64,000 bases of DNA, from assembly GCF_901933205.1 (NCBI RefSeq), contig NC_044572.1, positions 91,726,965 to 91,790,964 of the forward strand, in the 5' to 3' direction. The stretch is from Camarhynchus parvulus (lineage: Eukaryota > Chordata > Aves > Passeriformes > Thraupidae). Under the pieces are notes generated by a model. The model did no database searches and was not told the origin of the DNA. It saw nothing but the letters and a program-made list of their open reading frames with translations. Shown here piece after piece: positions 38,296 through 49,200 of this stretch. The position numbers and the translations under genes are program-made. Position 1 is the first letter of the stretch. Every line of letters begins with the position of its first letter.

Positions 38296-40650
38296 AAACT
38301 CAGAGAGTTAAACTGTTAGCTCTGTATTTAAGTGCTCCAGCACCTAAGGCTACAGAAATTGTAGTGACACTGAAAATAAGAGCAGTCATAATCTTGGTAT
38401 TCGTGGCTTTGACTCTCTGGTCTCTCAGGCTTAGAAGGGCCACTGGGGCTTTTCAGGTCAGCTCACACCACCCATCTCCTCAACAATTTTTTAGTTTCTG
38501 GAATGGGGAAGTTAACTTACTCAGATATTCTCTCAGGTACAATTCACTGTTATGATGCCAAGCTCCGTGATAAAACTGAATTGTTTTGGCTTTTTATTTT
38601 TCTTTCCATACTTTAACTAGAAGTTGCATCTATTTAGCTCTTAAAGTATCACTGCTTGGATTTTGACAAATAGTCCACAAAGACATCTGCCTGACTGCTT
38701 CTGTGCCAGTCTCCTTGAAAACACAGCTGAACATTAACTACACTGGCCTTGGAATTTACCCTTTCTAACTATAAATGCCAGTAAAACAAAGCACAAAAAA
38801 AATAAAAATAAAGGTAGGGAACCATTTAGAAAAATGTCTCACACAAAGCTGCTCAGTCAAAGGAGAAGCACACCTTTCTGGAAGAATCAATGGAGAGAGA
38901 GGACCTCTGGAAGCTGCAGGCTCAAGAACTGTGTTCTTGTTCCCAATCGCACTTCAGCAGTGCCACTGTGTCTTTCTATATTGGAGACTGTGATGTCAAT
39001 GTCACATGTTGCCAGGGCACAGCAGAGTGCTGTCCCACCAAGGTAGGCGAGCATAGCAGATCTAGAGATAATAAGGCAGATTGAATCAAGAGTCCAAATC
39101 ATTGGGCAAGTTTGTAGGGTGAAGTCAAAGGGTTCCCTTGAATCCCTCCAGTGGCTTTCCTTTCCTTATTACACTGAGTTTCTTCATCTTATTTTCATGA
39201 GACTTCTAGTAATTTCTTCTTTCCTTGCTTATTGTCTGATGTCTCTGCCAATCTGAATTGCCTTAAGACACTTTTTTAAAAATAAAACTTTAATTATATC
39301 TAGTTTTATTAATTCTTTGTTAAACAACTTTGTGTGTGTCCATTATGATTTGTGGTTTAGGACTGAGTAAATTGTCACTTCATATAGAGTCTCTGCAGCT
39401 TGTAAAGCCTTCATTTTCCTTGACTTTGCCACACTTTACCATCATTTCCTAATGAGCGGTTTGCAATGTTAAATAAATTATATTAACAAAACACTGAGAG
39501 ATTTTACTATTATTGAAGGAGAGTTCTGCAGCCATATGTACAAAGAAACTGACATTTTTGGATTTATTGTGACTTTGAAGAAGGCTTGTGGCATTCACTC
39601 TCCTATTCTTATGTGGAATTTTTACCTGCATTTAAGCTTCAACTTTAGATATTTTATAACATTAAGTAATTAAAGTGATAAATGAGGTACCTGAGAAATC
39701 ATGGATTAAAGATACATCATAATTACAGTAGACCTAGTGCAAGCAGAATAGAAAACAAAAATAACTGACATTAGAATTAAGGAAACTAACATACGTGGAT
39801 TAAAGAAAAGTTGAATGAAAGGGAAGAGTTAAAAGATCACTGCTGCTTAGGTGTATGTGGGCTAGATATCCCACTGCTCAGATAAATAGTATATATAAGA
39901 GGAGAGGAACAGACTTCATAGCCTTTATTCTATAACCCACCATGTACAAGATTTGGATATCACGCTATTGTGAAAACACTGTAGTTTTGTTCTGTATATT
40001 CCCTCTTTGAGCGCCATTCCTGTGGTAGTGTGAGCTAATCAGATATTCTTCTTTACCTAAGGGAGGTCCATGGATTTTTAATGAGCCTTATTTAAACTCC
40101 TGGCTAAGAAAGACTGTGATAAAGGCATGTGTGCCATTTGCAAAGGCCTGTTCATTAGAGGCAGAGGCTCTGCTTTAGAGGGACTTGCATGAAGAAGAAC
40201 AAAGCATCTGTGTCAATCTGCTCATACGACACAAGGTCCCCTCACAGTTCCATCCATATAGAAATTAATTCCAACCATCCATTGTTAGCTGGGCTCTGAT
40301 TTCCAGCTCTGTGTGAATCAGTGTTTTCAGGGGTAGCTGTACCATAGCTGAACTCTGGGTGTGGTAAGCAACCCACCTGAAGTCTCTGCATGCCACCACT
40401 TCACTGCCTTTTTGTCTCTTGTCTTTACTCAGAGTTGTAGGAATTCTTAAAACAATGCAGTACCTTCCACAGATGCAATTCAATGCAATAGGGTGCAGTG
40501 CAAAAGAGTTAAGAAGCAAAGCTTTCAGCTGCTTCAGTTGCCAAGCAATGACTCCTGCACCAATAATTTGTTTTAGTATCACAAGAGGAAATTACTTGGT
40601 TTGCCTTAAATTCCATCATGGCAACAGCAACAAAAAGGCCTATTGATAAA
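38296..40650. other. Intergenic DNA between provirus and ISG12-like gene
   Basis: No gene recognised. A TATATAAGA at about 39891 is followed by an ATG with only a short frame. No named repeat is seen. Confidence 0.5.
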
Positions 40651-40653
40651 GTT

Positions 40654-40727
40654 CAGTTTCGTTTCCTGGCTGAGAGTAAGTTTCAGTTTCTATTCTCCCT
40701 TACCATGGCAGCAGTTTCATTTCTTCT
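40654..40727 (+). promoter_or_regulatory. ISRE cluster upstream of the ISG12-like gene
   Basis: AGTTTCAGTTTC at 40679-40690 is, on the minus strand, GAAACTGAAACT, an exact fit to the interferon-stimulated response element GAAASYGAAASY. Two near-sites flank it with a one-base spacer between the GAAA halves: AGTTTCGTTTCC (about 40655-40666) and AGTTTCATTTCT (about 40713-40724). The exact site ends 54 bp before the TATA box. Confidence 0.75.
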
Positions 40728-40744
40728 CTATCAGCTGGAGAGTG

Positions 40745-40752
40745 TATAAAAA
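40745..40752 (+). promoter_or_regulatory. TATA box of the ISG12-like gene
   Basis: TATAAAAA, 64 bases before the start codon. Initiation about 30 bases on, near 40775, would leave a 5' UTR of about 35 bases. Confidence 0.8.
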
Positions 40753-40808
40753 GATGGGCTGAGCAGTCACTGAGTGCTTCCCTGGAATTCTCACCAGCAG
40801 AAAGCAGC

Positions 40809-43800
40809 ATGTCTGACCGCAACGTCCACAACGCTGGCTTCACTCCCTCTGGGATCACAGGAGGATCCCTTGCTTCATCACTGATGTCCCAAGAAGCCAG
40901 AGCCTCAGGGGGAGGTGTGCCTTCTGGTGGCCCCACTTCTACTCTCCAGGAAATGGGTATGAGCAATTCTCTGTGAGATCTTGTGTGTGGTTTTGTGGTT
41001 CAGTGCATAGGATCAGACAGCTGTTTCTCCTTGAAAATAAGCTTGCCAAATAATCTCTTCTCTCTTACATTTCTGTATGGCACTGAAGAAAGAAGATCCC
41101 TCTATTTAACTGTGTGCTATGAGCAGGATGTTATTGAGGGTGTTTTCTGTGTGTGCACATACTATACATGAACAAACATATACATATGTGGTATTAATGA
41201 GGTTTTGGACAGTGTTTATTTGAAGTTTGTGCTATCTCTCCATTCTGCCAGGAATCATCAAAAATATGAAGAGTCGTGGTAGCAACAACAGTGATGCACT
41301 TATGCAAGAACATGATCTGTGTAGCTACATTTCATATTAATTATCAGATTTCCCTTGCTCTTTACTCACATCCATACAGGAAGAACTCCTAAAACTCTGT
41401 AGAGGAGAGAAATTAGTTGCAGTCCAAGAGACAAATTCATGAGGGGAATGTACACACATCCTTGACATCCCCTATCTAAGTGCTAAAATAGGCATAGCTG
41501 CCCTTCGCATGAGCTAACCCTGCAGGCGGTTGCTGTTCTGCTGCTGGCTGGGAGCAGTCCCTGCCCAGACAACTCTTACCAGCCTGGCACTTGTTTAACC
41601 CCAGCTCCCATGGGATTTGTGCACAAGGTATTCTCCCTGCCAGACCTGCCTCTGAGACCTGATTCAGTAGGCATCCTCTGAACAGGCATGCCTCCACAGA
41701 ACAGTGCTCTGTGCAATCCTATTTTACCCAGCAGGTCAGTATTAGCTCTCTGACCTTGGATAGAGGCTTCAAAACCCCTTCTGCCCTCGGGGTCTCAGAC
41801 CCACATGTCCCATGTGTCAGAGGATTGCCAGGCAGCAGGCTGATTATAGGTGGGCATCTCTGCCATATTGGTCTACCACTGGTCTGCTACTGCCAGAATC
41901 AGCAGGTAGAAATCCAAAAGATGGAGCTGAATGTGACTTCTCCAGCCATAAAATAGGTGGTTGACCAGGGCTCAGATTCAGGGCAACTTTTAATAGCCAA
42001 AAGTGTGTTAAGCTTGATTGAAAGGAAATAAGTTGGATTTTTTTTTAAGATATGATTTACAATGCCAATATTATTCATAGAGTGAGGTCCTCTAGACAGT
42101 GAGTGAATAGGTGGCATAAGGGTCATTCAGAGACATACTGCATGTGACTCCTGTGAGGCATTTTTTAATTTTCACATTGTATGATTTGAGTATAGGTTGC
42201 TGAATACAGTGTATATTGAATATTCAGTAGGAAAGAGCTTAAGGAATAGTAGCAGCCAAGGGACAGAATATGAGAAAAAGTCAGGAGAGGAGTGGGACAG
42301 AGAGAATGAAAAGCAGAGAGGAGAGCTGCTCTCAGGCACCCCACTGGGTCAGCAGCAGAAATCCTGGTATGTAGGAGATGCCAGTTGCTCACTCTAGTGA
42401 TAAGTTAGTCAGCTGCACAAGCTCCTTCTGTTACACACCAGGGTGGTACAGCACACTCATAACCAGTGGCAAACTCTTCAGTGGAGATGCCTTACAGAGA
42501 GCATGAAGCTGTCAGTTCTAAACTAGAACACTGAAGATTTTTATCTCTCTGTGTGCTGGGAATTTTTATAAGAAACAGAAGCAAAATAAGCATTTAACTA
42601 TGCCTAGTTTTATTCTTGCAACCTCTGTGTTACTATGGACTTCTATGAAAAGCACCATTTTGGTGAAGATAAGTCTGCATGACTCAAGAAAACCTTAGCC
42701 ATGCAGACAGGAGATACTCCAAAAGAGCTTTTATCCATGTGGAAAACGCTAGCTCTGTAACATTGCCAAGACAGGTGTGAGCTTTGGCTCCCTGCAGCAG
42801 GAGAGCTTGCCACACATTCTTTGCCTGATTGAGAGCTAAAAGGGCCTGATTTCATTTCTGCAGGTGCTCACTGAAATCTCTCCAAACACATCTTCTTAAC
42901 CTTTTCATTCAGACTGTAACCCTTCCTCCCCCCAGAACAAACATGCTCCAAGGAGCGGCTGATTCTGCAGTGGGGCATGAGTATTGTTCAGTGTCACTTT
43001 ACAGAAGATGCTATAACAAGCTCATCACCAAAATATTTGAGCATCCTCCAGGAATGCTTTAAGCATTATCACTAACATTTGTCATCACTGATGCTTTGCT
43101 TCTCTCCCAGGAGAAGAAGAGTTTGCAAAGGAATGTTTTGCTTGGGGCTTATTTAGACTGAGGTGAAGATATATTAATTGGCCATTGGCTACCACAACTT
43201 GTGGTACTTCAATTTTACAGGTATCTATTACAGGTTTATGTGAGGGAAAGTGAAAGGAGCATGTTCATCACCTGGAACAGAAAGTGCAACAATTCCTAGT
43301 TCCTACAGAAGTTTATTCCACAGTCCTCAGGCAGCTCCACAGAAAAGTGCAATTTCAGGAGAGATAAATTGTGCTGAAACTATTTTGGAGATCCAGGTTT
43401 ATCCAAAACAGTTTTCTTTTTTTCTGGGGGCTCCCCAACAGTACTGATAATAGCCCTTCCCCAAGGTGGCAGCTAAAAAGCAGTAGACTGACAGAACAAG
43501 CCAAGTGATCAGCAGCCACCTTGTCTTTTGCTACATTTGCTAACCTTGAATTGTTTTAAATACAGTAGTTTGTAATTGTCCTGTAAGGTTCCTTCCTTTT
43601 TTGTCAGTAACATGTCCTTTGTAACTGTCCTAGGTGCCAGGGGCACAACCCACTCATCAGGTTATACCAGCAGCGGGATCTCTGGTGGATCCAGGGCCTC
43701 TGACACAATGTCCAAGGAGGCCACAGCTCATGGAGGTGGAGTTCCCAGGGGTGGCACAACTTCCACTGTCCAGTCCATCGGTAAGTGAGAGTCCTTTCAA

Positions 43801-44742
43801 TAAAGATGAATTAACAAATGACTTCTGAGCAGTCAGCAATACTTTGGTTCATTTTCTGTACATTTACTAGATGAAGACATGCAAGTAACAGGAGTGGCTG
43901 CTTTGTATTTTTAAAAATACAATATTTTTATTTTTGTATTTGTATATTTGTATTTGTATATTTGTATTTTTTAAAAACCAATATTTTTCTGTTTGTGTCT
44001 TTAAACTTGATGGGAAGATGAAACTGGGGAATTAGTGGAAATAACTTTGCCACAAACTTGCAAAGGTATGAGTGGACAGCAGAGTCAAAAATCTGAAACA
44101 CAGTGACAGAAAAAAAAGCCAAATGGACTTTTAGATTATGCTTTCATCAGCACCACAGTGGCAGTTCAATAGTTTAGGATTAAACCAAGGGCTCCACATT
44201 TGAACATGCAAAGCAGATATAGTGGGGAAAAACGGTGAACCATGAGAATGGAGTTATCAGACTGACAGGCAGGAATCATTAGTCTGCTTCTTGGGGCCTT
44301 TCAGAACAGCTGAGCTTTCTTTCCTTTAAAGGAAATTCATTGGGACAAAACCACAGGAATCTTCCTGCACTTACCAGCTCAAAGCAGAGAACAACAGAAG
44401 TCTCCCTCATCATTCTGCCAGGTTAATGCAACCCAGACCAGATAAAACAAACCAAATTATGAAAGAACCTAGTCTATACCTGACTGCACCAATAAGGATG
44501 CTAATTGTGTTAGTAGGATCCTGTGGGGTTAGGAAGAGCCTTGGAGACAGGATTGAAGTTCTTAATTTCAAAAAGTGTCTTGCAAATAGTAACAAAGACC
44601 TTTGATTTCTGACCTGGGAAGGTTTGTAGCCAATGTTTTTATGGTCTGTATATTTTCCTGTACTGCAGCTTCACTTTTTATTGTCCTCACAATTTCTCTG
44701 CATTTCTCCTTAGCCATGGGTGGAAAAGGAGGAAGACGCTGA
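40809..44742 (+). CDS. ISG12 (IFI6/IFI27)-like small protein with duplicated polar domain, 3 exons
   Basis: Exons: 40809-40956 (148 nt, donor GTATGA), 43634-43780 (147 nt, acceptor CTAG, donor GTAAGT) and 44714-44742 (29 nt, acceptor CTTAG). The joined frame is 324 nt, 107 residues. Residues 9-50 (exon 1) and 58-99 (exon 2) are two copies of one unit, 26 of 42 positions identical. Both show the family signature G-[FY]-T-x-S-G-I-x-G-G-S ... M-S-x-E-A ... GGGVP-x-GG-x-TST-[LV]-Q of Ifi-6-16 proteins (GFT-x-x-GI ... SLMS ... GGGVPAGG-x-x-ATLQS). The C-terminus is GGKGGRR. Family members are interferon-induced hydrophobic proteins of mitochondria and ER membranes. Here helix positions carry Q, E, R, D, K and H, there is no signal peptide, and no membrane helix is evident. 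Start, TATA, ISRE, splicing and poly(A) signal agree. It could instead be a decaying paralogue, but no stop or frameshift is seen. Confidence 0.82.
43910..43985. repeat. T/A-rich simple repeat (TTTGTAT)n
   Basis: Repeats of TTTGTATTTGTATA, with TTTTAAAAA at the edges, in intron 2 of the ISG12-like gene. Confidence 0.85.
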
Positions 44743-44859
44743 ATAGAAGAAAAACATCAGTCCAAACCTGCAAGCAGTTCATCCTTCACCATCAGCTTTG
44801 GCAATTTCTCCCCTTCTATGATCTCCCTCTTATGAAAGTCAAAGCTTTCCACATGCACA

Positions 44860-44865
44860 AATAAA
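44860..44865 (+). terminator. Polyadenylation signal of the ISG12-like gene
   Basis: AATAAA 118 bases after the stop codon, followed by GTTTCTGTT-type GU-rich sequence. The mRNA would end near 44880. Confidence 0.75.
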
Positions 44866-44880
44866 GTTTCTGTTAAAATG

Positions 44881-46093
44881 ATGGATTGTTGCATTAAATT
44901 AATGGGGACAGAGACGAGGTGCAGTTCTTTCCTGGATTAAATATCCTCTGAAGTACAGACAAACGAAAGCCAATGGAAGTTAGGGTACTTGGACTGCAAA
45001 GCTGCCTTAGGAAAATCCTGGGTTGAGCAACATTAGGCTCTTCAATTGCAAGTAGCTTGCCATGTTTATTTTACAATAAGTAATTACAGTGCAAAAGTCA
45101 CCCTGTTGTGAGAGAGAAACATAGAAACACTCAGTAAGGGGCAGTTCCTTCTAGATGTACTTCTAATAGGCTATCAAATTAAATTCTCCTTAACAAAGGA
45201 GACACATAAGCAAACAAAAACAGGTCCCAGGATTGATTGTTGAATACCTCTGGAGTTTTTATGATCCCTTTCACAATAATTTCTAGTCCCAGTTTGCTTA
45301 CAGCAAGGCGTCAGCTTTGTCCCAATCAGACTTGCAAATTTCTGATAGGTGTGAACAGGTAAGGAAGAGAGCCCATTTTCTGATGCTGGTCTCACTGTTG
45401 GGACTTTTTGCTGTTCCTCACACCTGACTCCTTCATATATGCTCATACAGTGGTGTGTCACCAAATATGTAACATTGTGCATTCCATATGCAAATTGCCA
45501 AGTACAAACTAGCCCACACTTTCATCTTCCTTCTGTCTTTCTAGCTCCTCATCCTCCCTACTCTATCACCTCCCTCCCTCTGTATTTCAAACAAAACCAT
45601 AAAGCATAGCTTCTTCTTCCCTTTCTCCACTCCAAGATGGAAGGAGAGAATGTCACAACTTCGGGCCAGAAGTTTAGAGGTGCTGGGTATGGGAGCTGCA
45701 GCCAGTGATCTTCTCCAATGACTCCTGTCACTTTGCTTGAGCATTCCCATCTCAGCTGCATTTCTCCACAGCTGGGAAATGTGTTTGCTCCCATGCACCT
45801 TATGCTGTCAGATATGGACTTCTCCCTGCTGCCTGGGCATTTCCAGAATGCACACGAGAAGTCAGCGTTTGCCTCCTCCAATGTTGAAGCAAAGTTGAAT
45901 TATATGTCAAGTGGTGAAATGCTAGCATGGAGGAGAGACTAATGAAGAGGAGAAGAAATGTACAGTACTTGCTGTACTGCCCAAAGCATTAAAATGCAAC
46001 TGAAAAACAAGGGCTTCATTTCATAGGCTAGAGGTGATCTCCTAGCAAGGAGCTATCTTGGGCAAATGTTTAAATGTAACCAGGACTTGAATT
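44881..46093. other. Intergenic DNA
   Basis: No gene recognised. Short overlapping open frames near 45.5-45.9 kb have no domain. Confidence 0.5.
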
Positions 46094-46290
46094 CATAAAA
46101 TCATAGAAAGATGAAATTTCAAAGAGACCTCAGTGTGAGGACAATGAGGGCAGTTCTCTAATCTAAACTTCTGTTAAAGAAGGGTTAACCTTAATGTTAG
46201 ACTTGTTTACCTAGGACTTTGTCCATCAGATTTTGAAAACCTTCCAGGAGGATCCATCCTACACTTTCTTTCCTAGGTCTTATGCAGCAG
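46094..46290 (-). repeat. Old CR1 LINE fragment, antisense
   Basis: AAAATCATAGAAAGATG at the left edge and GGACTTTGTCCATCAGATTTTGAAAACCTTCCAGGAGGATCC inside follow, with many changes, the reverse complement of a CR1 3' region (here quoted in parts: the GACTTTGTCC and TTTTGAAAACCTTCC blocks). Confidence 0.65.
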
Positions 46291-49200
46291 CCTGGGACTA
46301 CTGAAATACAGCTGTGATCTACCAACAGATATTTTTTCCCCTATGCCTTTAGCACTGGCATGATTTGAAGCCAGAAGGTCTACCCTGGGGTTTTTCCCAT
46401 TCAGAAGTTTTTCTCTATGTGCAAATGCCAAGTTATGGTCCCCAAGAAAAGCAGGGGCCTTGATCCCCACAAGCTGACATTCAAACAACTGCTTAGCACT
46501 GATGATGATGATGATAAATAGTCATAAGAATGAAACCAGTGTAAGAATGACAAGAAATAGTAGAAAAAGTCAAGTACATATCTAACTCATCAGACAAACT
46601 GAAGCTGTATTGCGCAAGAAACAAAGTCAGACCATTTCATGGCAATTAAAGACCTTGTTCCTTATTCAAAGGGGGGAGATTTAAAAGCAGGTTTTAACTT
46701 AATGTTGTCGTTAGTTGACCTCAGGTATTTTTGTGTTGTTAAAAATGACTCACAATAATGAGAAGACAAAGGGTACTTACGCCTAGAAGAAGGAAACCAA
46801 TCACTTATCATTTCACTTTTCAGCTTTTACGCAATTCTAGTGTTAAAAGTTTGAATTATTTTGCCATCTTTAGATCTTGTGTTGAGAACTAGCCTAGATA
46901 GCTTTGACAAAGCAGGGAGAATTCTCAGCTGTATTCAAAATCCCTTCACTGAGTCAGCTCTAATAGGTCTGCAGGAGAACAAAGGTACAAGCATCCCCCT
47001 GGAAGCCTTCCTTGCAGACTGCTTCAGCTAATTCCTCTGTGCAGAACTGCAAATCAACTATTTACATATTTAACACAATATAATTGGAAAGGTCAAAAAA
47101 CAACAAATATTGCAATTTGAATCCTTCATGTCTCTCAATCAATCTTTGCACAACAAATAGACAGAAAGAGAGAGAAAGGAAAAGAGGCAGCAGCGTGTGA
47201 TTAGCAGAGTAATAGCACTGGAGCAAGGCACTGCAGAGAGCACATAGCTCTCTGCACAGAAATCAATTTCTCCCATGGGATGAGATCAATAGTTGTCTGA
47301 CAGGACACTATGCAGGCAATTTAATAGCATTTTATCTAAATGAATCTATTCCTCCCCTCAACTGGCCTCACAGTTCATAAGAAGTCTCTCTTAGTAAAAT
47401 AGATTTATTTATTTTTTATAATACAACAGGAAAGTATTTATCATTCTGAAGACACTGCCATTGTCTATTAAAAATCATTTATCCCTGTTAGTTACTCATT
47501 ACCTACCACTCTTTCCCAACATCTTTATTCTAATTAGCTAACTCATGGACACAGCCCATAAAAATTACTTTCAGTTACTCTGGAAAAATTTTTCTTACCC
47601 CAAAACATTCTAAACTAAATAGCAGCCTTTCAGGAAAAATAAGCCCACATAGCAGGCAAACTCAGTTAACTCAAAGAAGTATTGGTATCTGAAATGACAT
47701 TTTTATGCAACAAAAAAGCTTATTAATTGAGGAATTATTTATATACAGATATTGATTGTCCAGTGGATCTATTTTAATAGTACTTAATAAATAATAAATA
47801 ATAAAGTCAATCTGATCTTATTAGTGGATATCTGTGTGAAGTAAATGATAATGAATGAGAAACCCTAATACGCATAATTCCAAGGATGGATCTTTGTCAC
47901 TCTGGGAGTTTGGTATTGTGCCCCAAAGGCTCTTGTAAATCCAGCTGCAGTTCTTGCTCATCATTTAGAAGATTAGGGGCTGATAAGCGACAGTCAAGCC
48001 TTATTAGAACAGGCTAAGGCAACAGGAAACATTAATTGGGTAATTTAATGCACAAGGAGACATTAAATGCCTGCATTGTGGTTCAGATGCTGTTTTCTCT
48101 ATTGATTTCTTCACGTCTTGTTCTATGAAATTTTCACAAATACTTGGTGGAGAGGGTGTAAGACAAAGCCTAAGTTTAAAAATACCAAAATACTTTTGTT
48201 ATGTCCTGGGCTTCCCTTTACTCCATGTGTTAATGAAGGACCCATCAGTAGCTCTGCTCTGGCAAGCAGAAGAAATAAAACTAGTCCCTTGTCCAAGGAT
48301 TCTTCCAACAAAGGAGGGGAGAGATCCAAGGTCTGGTAGCTCTCTGCAATGAAATGCTCTCTCACCATCTCACTTGTTCTGGTTTTCTTCACAGTGTGTG
48401 CATAGAGCAGGAGCCCTGCAAATCTGGGAGGAAGCTCAGACACCCTTTTCCCCTAGAAAGCTGGGAGCACTTAATAAAACCCTCTTTTCTTGCCCTGTTT
48501 GGGAGAAGATGTAGGAATAGTTGCTGGACTGATTTTCCTCTGGAATTAAGGAAGATGAGAGGAAGGTCCTGACATAGCTGTTTCTTCTCTGTCTAATGCC
48601 AGAATTAATCCACCTATGCGGGTGGATTTGCTCTGTTCCCTCAGAGGTGGATATCGATGGCTGGAACACCAAAATCTCTCAGTTACATACTCGGTCTGGA
48701 TTTGGGTCCCATTTTCAAACTTTCTTCCTAAGACATCTTTCCCACAGCTGAACAGAAATGAAAAGAGGTGATCTGAGTGTAAAAAATTCAACATGAAAAG
48801 GGGACAGCCTTTCCTTTACCTCACTGACCTAGGCACTCTTTGTTTCTCATTTTCTAGTACTGCAGCTTGGGTGATCAAGGGTGATAATTCATGGACACTT
48901 TGTTTTAATAATTTACTTTTGCATCAATTTAAATATTAAAATGCATTTTGAAGACATGCAAGCCTCATTAATTTCAAATAAACATTGTACATTATGCTCT
49001 GTTTAACAGCATTCAATCCCACTCTTTGTAGCCACGGTCTCTCCCTTCCACCCAGCAGCCTGGCATTGTTCCTGCTGCCAGCAAGTTTCCCCAAGTCCGT
49101 GGCACGGGCTGGGAGGCCACTGTGGGCACAGCATCCCTGCTCTTCAAGCTTTCTCAGGACTGTCACATTTGAAATTGGTGTCTTCTTCACACCTCCCCAT

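Noticed and set aside
39891..39945. TATATAAGA followed by an ATG about 45 bases on
   Set aside because: The frame closes after fewer than 20 codons and no splice donor context was convincing.
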